The translations under genes and the position numbers were made by a program. Positions 44,416 to 51,764 of a stretch of 64,000 nt of DNA are shown in pieces. Below the pieces are notes generated by a model. The model had not been told where the DNA came from and did not search any database. It saw only the letters and a program-made list of their open reading frames with translations. Where the stretch lies: contig CAMLML010000015.1 of the NCBI GenBank assembly GCA_946481095.1, positions 3,406 through 67,405 on the forward strand, given 5' to 3'. Within the stretch, counting starts at the first letter, position 1. Each line of letters opens with the position of its first letter. Source of the stretch: an uncultured Cellvibrio sp. Lineage in GTDB: Bacteria; Pseudomonadota; Gammaproteobacteria; Pseudomonadales; Cellvibrionaceae.

Positions 44416-45918
44416 ATGAACAATAAAATCAAACTCCTCAAACCCTATTTGTATCCTTTGTTAGTCCTGGTGATCTCTTTCTCCGTTTATTTTCCCTACT
44501 ACGGATCACCACAAAGTATGTTTTGGGACGAAAACTATCACATAGTTTCGGCGCAAAAGCATATTGATGGTGTGATGTACATGGAACCCCACCCACCTCT
44601 TGGCAAGATGTTAATGGCCATAGGTGAAGTGGCTTTTGGTGACAACGAGAATATCGATAAATCCAAAATGCTGGTGACCGATTATTTATTGGGTGACGAC
44701 ACACCAGCCAACCTGAAATTTACCGGTTATCGATGGCCCTCAACAGTGATGATGGCATTCAGTGTTTTATTTTTCTTTGGCATATTAAATCGAATAACCG
44801 GTCTCCCCTGGTTGGCGGCTGCTTTTTCTTCGATGATGATTTTCGACAATGCACTGGTGATGCATTCACGGTCAGCCATGCTGGAAGGTATTCAACTATT
44901 TTTTATTCTGGCCGCTGTTTACTGGTTCGTTCGTGTGATTACCGACTGGCACAAACACCAGAAACCGATTTTATTAAAACACTACGCCATACTCGGTGTT
45001 TTGATTAGCCTGGCAATTACCGTAAAGGTAAACGCTTTTATTTTATTATTATTGTTTGGCGCTTTATTTCTGGTCGATCAATGGCAGGCCATTCAACAGT
45101 TGAAATGGCAAGCCCTGATCAAGCGCGCATTGACCACTGGTTCAATCAGTATTGCCGCTTTATTGCTGGTGTTTTTCTCGGTTTTTTATGTTCACATCGG
45201 TATGGGAAAAACCATCAAGGAAAATCGAACTTACAAAGCTTCACCCGAATATCTGCAACAAATTCGGATGGGTAACACCTGGAGCTTAAGCACCTTTGCA
45301 ACAGGTATGAAAGACAACTGGAAATACATGTCGGAATATGCGGATGGTGTGCCCAAGCTGGATTATTGCAAAGCTGACGAAAACGGCAGCCACGCTATAG
45401 GTTGGCCATTGGGTGCCCGCACTATCAGCTATCGTTGGAGTAAAGATACTGTTGATGGAATTACCAAAGTCTATTGGAATTATTTAGTTGGTAATCCAAT
45501 CATTTGGTTCTCCGTTATTCTGGGAATTATTTTTTCTTCCTCGTTAATTATTGGCCGATTTGTTTACAAGGCACCGATTCAGGACACACAGCTTTTTGGC
45601 TGGATTTGTTTATTCACCGGTCTTTATCTGAGCTACATGATTGCCATATTGCAGATCGAACGGGTTATGTACCTCTATCACTATTTTATCCCGTTAGTTT
45701 TCGGAGCCATCAACTTCTCGTTATTGGCAACTTACTTGTTCCGTAGCGAGCTGTTGGGATTGAATCGCCATACCTTAATCAATCTCTCTATTTTTGTGGC
45801 GTTGATAATCGCAATTTTTGCCTTCTTCTCTCCCTTTACTTACAGTTTCGGGCTAACTGAAGATGCATTCAATCTGCGCAACTGGTTCCAATTTTGGCAT
45901 TTACGTCCGGTGTTCTAA
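44416..45918 (+). CDS. PMT-family (GT39) protein O-mannosyltransferase-like membrane enzyme
   Basis: A 500-residue polytopic membrane protein with about 10-11 hydrophobic segments. The first loop has FWDENYH (the acidic pair) and EPHPPLGKML, and a late segment has YLYHYFIPLVFG. These are hallmarks of dolichyl-phosphate-mannose protein mannosyltransferases. It would transfer a sugar from a polyprenyl-phosphate donor to a protein on the periplasmic side. The eukaryotic MIR domain is absent, as usual for bacterial forms. It is followed with zero spacing by a PA14-like protein, and then by a solute-binding-like protein, so the three form one transcription unit. Confidence 0.88.
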   Translation: MNNKIKLLKPYLYPLLVLVISFSVYFPYYGSPQSMFWDENYHIVSAQKHIDGVMYMEPHPPLGKMLMAIGEVAFGDNENIDKSKMLVTDYLLGDDTPANLKFTGYRWPSTVMMAFSVLFFFGILNRITGLPWLAAAFSSMMIFDNALVMHSRSAMLEGIQLFFILAAVYWFVRVITDWHKHQKPILLKHYAILGVLISLAITVKVNAFILLLLFGALFLVDQWQAIQQLKWQALIKRALTTGSISIAALLLVFFSVFYVHIGMGKTIKENRTYKASPEYLQQIRMGNTWSLSTFATGMKDNWKYMSEYADGVPKLDYCKADENGSHAIGWPLGARTISYRWSKDTVDGITKVYWNYLVGNPIIWFSVILGIIFSSSLIIGRFVYKAPIQDTQLFGWICLFTGLYLSYMIAILQIERVMYLYHYFIPLVFGAINFSLLATYLFRSELLGLNRHTLINLSIFVALIIAIFAFFSPFTYSFGLTEDAFNLRNWFQFWHLRPVF

Positions 45919-46479
45919 ATGAAACTCACATTAAATAAAAATACGATTGTCAGTCTGTTACTTCTTTTGGTTATTGGCGTGATTGTTTATCGAATCACAC
46001 CGGTTATGGTTGATAAAAACATTAATGTGGTTATCAGCAAAAACCGCGTAGGGATTTCCGATATCAATCAGGTACGCGATATCACTTCCACGATTAATGT
46101 TATGGTTGACAACCTTAATCTCCTGCATAAAGGAAAATTTGGCCACGCTAAACTGGGCAACATAGCCAAAGCAAGTGACGACTTTTTTGTAGATGTTGAC
46201 CAGATGGTGACCACCTCCAAAGAAGGCACTTATGAGTTCCTGATTGGTAGTGATGATGGTTTTTCTTTAAAAATTGATGGGAAAACAATTTGCGAACATC
46301 CAAAAGATCGTCCATATTCTGTACAGTCCTGCAACGTGTTCTTAACCAAAGGGGATCACAGGATCATGCTGTCCTACTTCCAGGGTTTTGGTAATTCAGG
46401 TTTTACCGTGCAGTACAAAACAGGGGATGGGAAAATTTACTGGTTTGGAGAAAACTCACCCGGATTGCGATTGAAATAA
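45919..46479 (+). CDS. Membrane-anchored PA14-like protein
   Basis: A 186-residue protein with one N-terminal transmembrane helix (about 10-28) and an outward-facing domain. The part from about 85 onward (TYEFLIGSDDGFSLKIDG..GDHRIMLSYFQGFGNSGF) follows the PA14 pattern, a beta-barrel often binding sugars. It begins at the base after the PMT stop, so translation is coupled. Acting as a sugar-binding or acceptor partner of the PMT enzyme is a reasonable inference, not shown by sequence. Confidence 0.75.
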   Translation: MKLTLNKNTIVSLLLLLVIGVIVYRITPVMVDKNINVVISKNRVGISDINQVRDITSTINVMVDNLNLLHKGKFGHAKLGNIAKASDDFFVDVDQMVTTSKEGTYEFLIGSDDGFSLKIDGKTICEHPKDRPYSVQSCNVFLTKGDHRIMLSYFQGFGNSGFTVQYKTGDGKIYWFGENSPGLRLK

Positions 46480-46483
46480 AATT

Positions 46484-47326
46484 ATGCCCAAACAACGGCG
46501 TCTAGTCTGGTTTTTTGTTTACCTACTACTAACCAGCAGTTTCTGCCAAAGCAGTAATGCCCAGGAACTGACGCCGTTACCCCTAACCCGGATTACACTG
46601 CCCCCCATTGAAAAAAGTGCTGAGAAGACCGGCTCTTTTTTTCCCCGAATTTTGGAATTGGCATTACAAAAAACCCTCAGCACCCACGGCCCTTATCAGG
46701 TTTCAAGTTACCCGCACCAATTAACCAACAGCCGTTTTCTTGCGGAATTGGAGCGCAATGGTGTAATCAACCTGATGTGGACCATGACAGACCAAACACG
46801 GGAAGCCAAATTAATTCCAATCAAAATTTCACTATTAAAAGAATTAAACAGTTATCGAATTTTTCTGATTCGCAAGGATGACCAGGACCGTTTTGGCAAG
46901 ATCAACACATTGGATGAGTTACGAACACTCCGCGCTGGTCAGGGCACCTCCTGGCCAGACACTGAAATTCTAAAAAAAAATCAATTACCACTGGTTACCT
47001 CAGCGCATTACGAACTGCTGTTCGATATGCTGAAGGCTCGACGATTTGATTACTTTCCGCGTGGTCTTTATGAAATATGGGATGAATACTTGCTACATAA
47101 AGATCATTACATTGCCATAGAACAAAACCTGATGCTGTACTACCACGCACCTATTTATTTTTTTACCAACAAGGAAAATGCACTACTGGCAGAGCGTATT
47201 GAAACCGGATTAAACCTTGCCATAGCAGATGGCAGTTTTGATGAACTGTTTTACAGTTACAAAGGCTTTAAAAAAGGCGAAGAAGAAATTCACAAACAAT
47301 CCCGAATTCTATTTGAATTACATTAA
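46484..47326 (+). CDS. Exported solute-binding-like protein (family-3-type fold)
   Basis: A 280-residue precursor with a signal peptide (about 1-27) and a two-lobed pattern like family-3 solute-binding proteins. LRAGQGTSWPDTEIL and FDMLKARRFDYFPRG correspond to matching segments (FATGIGWPDSHVL; FKMLFNSRFDFFCRG) in the two paralogues at 57214-58128 and 58233-59138. There is no ABC permease or ATPase beside it, so it may be a sensor or adaptor and not a transporter component. It is 4 nt after the PA14-like gene. Confidence 0.75.
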   Translation: MPKQRRLVWFFVYLLLTSSFCQSSNAQELTPLPLTRITLPPIEKSAEKTGSFFPRILELALQKTLSTHGPYQVSSYPHQLTNSRFLAELERNGVINLMWTMTDQTREAKLIPIKISLLKELNSYRIFLIRKDDQDRFGKINTLDELRTLRAGQGTSWPDTEILKKNQLPLVTSAHYELLFDMLKARRFDYFPRGLYEIWDEYLLHKDHYIAIEQNLMLYYHAPIYFFTNKENALLAERIETGLNLAIADGSFDELFYSYKGFKKGEEEIHKQSRILFELH

Positions 47327-47345
47327 CCACAATATATAAAAAGCA

Positions 47346-48275
47346 TTATCGATTTTGAATCCATTTAATCCGATCAAATTTTGTCATTTCCGTCTTTAAC
47401 GAGTGATCAACGTCGTAAAATTTGACGAGGGAACTCCTAGGCGCTTTTTTATATAAAGCTTCAGCTTGCTCTTTGGAAATAAATACATCCTTACTGGAGT
47501 ATTGAAAAAATAATGCAGCGGCTGAGTAGGGAATAAGATCCTGAGGATTGATCAGGTCAAATGTTTTTTTATAATCCTCTCGCGCCTTCCCTTCAGGACT
47601 TCCCGTTTTCGAGCCGTAGAGATACCAATCTGTAATATCCGCGATACCCGCCATTAATACTGCTGATCCAAATGACTCATCAATTCCCAACAGCATTGCG
47701 CCAAATGTCGCGCCATAATCGTGTCCGACATAAATCAGTTTTTTGGGATCCACATCCGGTATCAACCGCAACACATTAACCGCATGTTGCAGATCCTTTA
47801 ATTGATACAAGGTGCTTTGATAATCATCCTGCCAACGGCGCTCCATATAATAGCCACCCGGGATTGACCAAAAAGTCGAAATTAATAATGAAGAATATCC
47901 TTTGGCTGCCATGATTTTCGCTTCATCCAAAAATTCATCCCTGTTCGAATCAGCCGCTGATGGGTCAAGCCAATGCACATACAAAATAGCGGCCTGATGT
48001 TTAATCGATTTGATCGGCCTGACCACATAAGCATTCATTTTTCTGCCATCACAAGATATCAACTGAATATCTTTTATTTGATAATTCTCTTTCGTATGAG
48101 ATTCAAAACCGGAAACCGTATCCGGCATATCAAAAGCTGTACAACGCACCTGATTTAACAAACCCTGTAAATATTTATCCGGAGATTGATCAGCCCAGCA
48201 AAGTGTTATGGGTAAAAAAAATCCTGCGATCAGTATTTTGATGCGCATCTTGTTTGTTTTTTTTATAAATGCCAT
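47346..48275 (-). CDS. Exported alpha/beta hydrolase with Asp at the nucleophile elbow
   Basis: A 309-residue precursor with a signal peptide (about 1-28, ending CWA). The hydrolase fold has an oxyanion region in ILYVHWLDP, the elbow VGHDYGATFGA, an acid in SSKDVFIS, and a histidine in DVDHSLK. The elbow has Asp where serine hydrolases have Ser, as in haloalkane dehalogenases and epoxide hydrolases, although the overall sequence looks more like the dienelactone-hydrolase group. Substrate unknown. GGGAGA precedes the ATG. It is convergent with the solute-binding-like gene. Confidence 0.8.
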   Translation of the reverse strand: MAFIKKTNKMRIKILIAGFFLPITLCWADQSPDKYLQGLLNQVRCTAFDMPDTVSGFESHTKENYQIKDIQLISCDGRKMNAYVVRPIKSIKHQAAILYVHWLDPSAADSNRDEFLDEAKIMAAKGYSSLLISTFWSIPGGYYMERRWQDDYQSTLYQLKDLQHAVNVLRLIPDVDPKKLIYVGHDYGATFGAMLLGIDESFGSAVLMAGIADITDWYLYGSKTGSPEGKAREDYKKTFDLINPQDLIPYSAAALFFQYSSKDVFISKEQAEALYKKAPRSSLVKFYDVDHSLKTEMTKFDRIKWIQNR

Positions 48276-48330
48276 CGAATGTTCTCCCGGCGGAAAAACT
48301 CAAGTATTAACAACTGTTTTTTGAGTCGAA

Positions 48331-48354
48331 AAAAAAGGGAGCGAATGCTCCCTT
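48331..48354 (-). terminator. Rho-independent terminator of the RDD-family gene
   Basis: AAGGGAGC and GCTCCCTT pair around a GAAT loop, followed on the minus strand by eight T residues, 10 nt after the RDD gene stop. Confidence 0.92.
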
Positions 48355-48363
48355 ATCGAATCA

Positions 48364-48861
48364 TTAACTGGCATTGACCACTTTCGTTTTAGCGACTTGA
48401 TCATGTAAACAACGTTTTTCTGCACCAAAAATAAATAACACATTGATCAGCGCCAAAAAACCACCTACAACCGGAATCAGTTGCGTACCGTAATAAAAAC
48501 CATAACGAGATAGCAATATATTCGCTGAAGGAAGATTGCCGTTAAGGTCTACAATTTTAATATTGAGCGCTTTTTTGCCAATCGTTTGACCGGAAGACAA
48601 TAAAATCTTGCCATTTAAAATGACAAACACAATTAAACCGGCAACACCTATTCCCAAAGTATAGAGAACGCCAGGTTCAACACCTGTAGAGATGCCATCA
48701 AAACCACCCGTGAAATACATTAAAGGCAGTGTTACCAAACCCACAAGAAGACCATCAATTATTGATGCAAACAAACGGCTCCAACGCGATCCCAATACCA
48801 ACTCACCTGATTCCTGTGTAACAAGCGAAGATTGCGGCGTGTTATAAACATTATTGTCCAT
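48364..48861 (-). CDS. RDD-family membrane protein
   Basis: A 165-residue inner-membrane protein with three to four hydrophobic segments. The signature RLFASIIDGLLVGL near residue 30 carries the Arg and Asp pattern of the RDD family, and SSGQTIGKKALNIKIVD matches its second conserved region. RDD proteins are small membrane proteins; a Na+/H+ antiport role is reported for some. AAGG precedes the ATG. A strong terminator follows. Confidence 0.88.
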   Translation of the reverse strand: MDNNVYNTPQSSLVTQESGELVLGSRWSRLFASIIDGLLVGLVTLPLMYFTGGFDGISTGVEPGVLYTLGIGVAGLIVFVILNGKILLSSGQTIGKKALNIKIVDLNGNLPSANILLSRYGFYYGTQLIPVVGGFLALINVLFIFGAEKRCLHDQVAKTKVVNAS

Positions 48862-48966
48862 AGTAATACCTTAAAATGAAGATTAATGACTCATCTGCCG
48901 AATTAGCAGACTTCTGATTCTCTCATTAGAATCATTTTCGGAAAAGGGTATTTCTCTAATAAACGC

Positions 48967-50244
48967 CTAACGATTCTTGGCCTCAATCCATAAACCCATA
49001 TATTTATGAGTACCCAGGGTTTCTTGCCTTAGCAACTTGCCGGTTAAATTTTTTGCTCTGTGTTGCGCAAGAGATTCGCCAATAGTATTCACTCGCTGGA
49101 TCGCTTGGACAAACGAGTCTTTGTGTAACGTCAGTGATTCGCAAGTGAATTTACGCTGGGCATCCCGCCAATTATCAGCATGTTTATAAAGGGAGATTGA
49201 TGCCGCAATAAAATCTTCAGCGGTATCCACAACTGCACCTGGCCATTGAGCAGCCTGCATTATTCCTTCTGCACCAATCGACGTCGTCACACTGGGCGTG
49301 TAGCATTTCATAGCTTCGAATAATTTACCTTTAAGCCCTGCACCAAAACGTAAAGGTGCCAACACCACCCGTGCATTTTGGATTGGCAAAATTAAATCAT
49401 CTGCCCAACCTTTTATCACAAATCCTTCAGCAGGTTTATGCAATTCCATAGCTTTGGGTGGAGGATAGGCGCCATAAATATGCAACTCCGCTTGCGGAAG
49501 TTGTTGACGAATACCGGGCCAAATCACATATTTTAACCAAAGCACTGCATCCCAATTGGGTTCGTGACGAAAATTACCAGCAAATAAAAAGTGTTCACGC
49601 TGATCAAAACCCGGATTGCGAGAGTGGGGCAAGCCTGACAAAGTATGATACGGACAATAAGCAAGCAAATCAGCAGGCACACCAAATAGTGATTGCAGCA
49701 ACTCCATTTCAAATGAAGAAATGACCAGACTCAAATCACAACGATAAATCGCCGCTATTTCACGCAGGGTTAAATCGTCCTGAATCATTTGTTGATACAA
49801 ATCTTGTTGATTAAGTAAAACTGGCTCAACCGATTGTCGATCATTTTCCTTACTGAAGGCTTTTTGTTTTTCTTTTAACAATCGATGGCGTGTATTACGT
49901 AAACTGTGTAAATCTTCTGTATCCAGAATTTTAATGGCATTCGGACAAACCCGTTCAACCCGCCAACCAAATTGTTCTTCAGTAAAAAATCGATCAAACA
50001 AAACTGCGTTGGGCTGCAAGCCTTGAATAAATTCATCAAAACTGGATGAGTTCAATTCGATAATTTGTTCGTCAACACCCAATTCATTCAAATCAAATCG
50101 GTGTATTGATAATGCAGCTGCAGAGGCAAAGGTAATCTGCCATTTATCCAATCGAAAAAATTCAATTATATCCAACATATGACTGCCAGCAGCAGATGAT
50201 GCGGGCTCAGGCCAGACGTAGCCGATGATTAATAGTTTTTTCAT
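48967..50244 (-). CDS. Glycosyltransferase, GT-B fold (family 1/4-like)
   Basis: From the ATG at 50244 (MKKLLIIGYVWPEP) it has 425 residues. The C-terminal half has HFLFAGNFRHEPNWDAVLWL, AELHIYGAYPP, and LAPLRFGAGLKGKLFEAM, the nucleotide-sugar-binding region of GT4-like enzymes. The N-terminal half has the glycine-poor acceptor-binding pattern. Donor and acceptor are unknown and no polysaccharide cluster surrounds it. The frame extends 34 codons upstream into a REPIN, which I reject as coding. The ribosome-binding site is weak and lies next to the repeat. Confidence 0.85.
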   Translation of the reverse strand: MKKLLIIGYVWPEPASSAAGSHMLDIIEFFRLDKWQITFASAAALSIHRFDLNELGVDEQIIELNSSSFDEFIQGLQPNAVLFDRFFTEEQFGWRVERVCPNAIKILDTEDLHSLRNTRHRLLKEKQKAFSKENDRQSVEPVLLNQQDLYQQMIQDDLTLREIAAIYRCDLSLVISSFEMELLQSLFGVPADLLAYCPYHTLSGLPHSRNPGFDQREHFLFAGNFRHEPNWDAVLWLKYVIWPGIRQQLPQAELHIYGAYPPPKAMELHKPAEGFVIKGWADDLILPIQNARVVLAPLRFGAGLKGKLFEAMKCYTPSVTTSIGAEGIMQAAQWPGAVVDTAEDFIAASISLYKHADNWRDAQRKFTCESLTLHKDSFVQAIQRVNTIGESLAQHRAKNLTGKLLRQETLGTHKYMGLWIEAKNR

Positions 50245-50252
50245 TAAATAAA

Positions 50253-50392
50253 CACCCTCTCCCCACCCCTCTCCCATCAAGGGAGAGGGAGCAGATACGA
50301 GTAAAATATAGATCTTTAAATTGTTGATACATTTTTCAAATTGCACAATCTGTTCCCTCTCCCCTTGTGGGAGAGGGTTAGGGAGAGGGGGG
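50253..50392. repeat. REPIN-like element overlapping the 3' end of the flavoprotein gene
   Basis: Left palindrome 50253-50290 (CCCTCTCCC-ATCAA-GGGAGAGGG) and inverted right palindrome 50354-50392 are separated by about 63 nt of AT-rich spacer beginning AGCAGAT. The right palindrome contains the stop codon and the last codons (VPPSP) of the flavoprotein at 50378-51652. Confidence 0.87.
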
Positions 50393-51652
50393 AACTAAAT
50401 ACTCCACCACACCCACCCCGGCTGCGCGACCAGTTGCAAAACAAGCCGTTAATAAATAACCACCGGTTGGCGCCTCCCAATCCAACATTTCGCCAGCGCA
50501 GAATACACCAGGCAATTTTTTTAACATCAAATTTGAATCCACTTCAGCGAATGTTACGCCACCGGCGGTACTAATCGCCTCATCTATAGGGCGAGTAGAA
50601 CGGCAAACCAAACGCAGTTGTTTAATTGCTTGCGCGAGTTTCCCGGTATCGGACAAAATCTCTTTTTCAGTTAATTCGCGCAACAAAGCCAGTTTAATTG
50701 GCGAAAGATTCAATTGTTTACGCAAGAAATTGGTCATGGAATTTTTTTGCCGCTCTTTTGATAACAAAGAGATAATTTTTTCCAGGGATAAATCTGGCAA
50801 CAAATCAATCATCAATTCAGCCGAACCTTCCGCCCCAATTTTTTCCCGCAAGTAAGATGAGAGCGCATAAACCCCTGTACCCTCAATACCAAAATTTGAA
50901 ATTATCGCTTCAGATCTCAGCGAGTGAAATTGTCCTTTCAGATCATAACAACCTAAAGAAACAGTACTTAAAGGCTGGCCTGAAAATTCTGCCGCAAACT
51001 TTTCACTCCAATCACAATTAAATCCACAATTTGCTGGCGATAGATTTCTAATACCAATATTTTTTTGTACAAGATAATCAACCCATTTGCCAGTCGAACC
51101 CAACTGCGGCCAACTGGCGCCACCCAAAGCCAGCACGCAGGCATCTGCTTTGACAAGAATCTGCTCCGATGTTTTGTCGGCATTATTGCGCATAAATACG
51201 AATTCACCTGATTCAGTCCATCCCTGCCACTGATGACGAGTAAAAATATTCACGCCCATGCTGCGTAATCTATGCAACCATGCGCGCAACAGCGGTGCCG
51301 CTTTCATTTCTTTGGGAAATACTCGCCCGGATGTGCCCACAAAAGTTTCAACACCTAATTGATGAATCCAGTCACGCAGATTGTTCGCTGTGAAATGATC
51401 CAAAAAGGGTTTCAAATCAGATGATGCCTCGAAATAACGCGACACTAATTTTGCATGAGGCTCCGAGTGAGTAATGTTCATACCACCCACACCCGCCAAT
51501 AAAAATTTTCTGCCAACAGACGGCATAGCATCATAAATAGAAACCGAAAAACCGGCAGATGCGATCACCTCGGCTGCCATTAAACCTGCGGGGCCTGCAC
51601 CGATGATGGCGATGGTTGGATTTTTTTGATCTTGATTGGACAAATGCAACAC
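50378..51652 (-). CDS. HI0933/BaiN-type NAD(P)/FAD-dependent oxidoreductase
   Basis: A 424-residue flavoprotein with the FAD-binding GAGPAGLMAAEV near residue 18, GRKFLLAGVGGMNITH, and a C-terminal FCAGEMLDWEAPTGGYLL, typical of the HI0933-like family (TIGR03862 subgroup). The reaction is not established for most members. The start is a GTG at 51652 with GAGGGAA upstream; a TTG follows directly. The gene is bracketed by REPIN-like repeats, one giving the ribosome-binding site and the other the stop codon. Confidence 0.88.
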   Translation of the reverse strand: MLHLSNQDQKNPTIAIIGAGPAGLMAAEVIASAGFSVSIYDAMPSVGRKFLLAGVGGMNITHSEPHAKLVSRYFEASSDLKPFLDHFTANNLRDWIHQLGVETFVGTSGRVFPKEMKAAPLLRAWLHRLRSMGVNIFTRHQWQGWTESGEFVFMRNNADKTSEQILVKADACVLALGGASWPQLGSTGKWVDYLVQKNIGIRNLSPANCGFNCDWSEKFAAEFSGQPLSTVSLGCYDLKGQFHSLRSEAIISNFGIEGTGVYALSSYLREKIGAEGSAELMIDLLPDLSLEKIISLLSKERQKNSMTNFLRKQLNLSPIKLALLRELTEKEILSDTGKLAQAIKQLRLVCRSTRPIDEAISTAGGVTFAEVDSNLMLKKLPGVFCAGEMLDWEAPTGGYLLTACFATGRAAGVGVVEYLVPPSP

Positions 51653-51656
51653 ACTT

Positions 51657-51760
51657 CCCTCACCCCAGCCCTCTCCCAGAGGGAGAGGGGATTAATCTTG
51701 ACTCCGTTTGGAGAGAATTTAGTTTACCCTCTCCCTCTGGGAGAGGGCAGGGTGAGGGAG
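51657..51760. repeat. REPIN-like element upstream of the flavoprotein gene
   Basis: Two inverted palindromes (51657-51690 and 51726-51760) each contain CCCTCTCCC and GGGAGAGGG, with CCCTCACCC or its complement at the outer edges and a 35-nt spacer. It fills the gap between the esterase stop and the flavoprotein start. Spacer sequence differs from the copies at 12381, 41116 and 50253. Confidence 0.9.
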
Positions 51761-51764
51761 AAAA

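Noticed and set aside
50245..50346. 34-codon upstream extension of the glycosyltransferase
   Set aside because: It translates a REPIN half; the family start is MKKLLIIGYVWP at 50244.
50341..50574. 77-residue plus-strand frame
   Set aside because: It begins in a REPIN and is antisense to the flavoprotein; no coding support.
39795..51760. Possible CRISPR array from the repeated CCCTCTCCC palindromes
   Set aside because: Copies are kilobases apart, are paired inversely and lie between genes; there is no regular spacer-repeat series and no cas gene.
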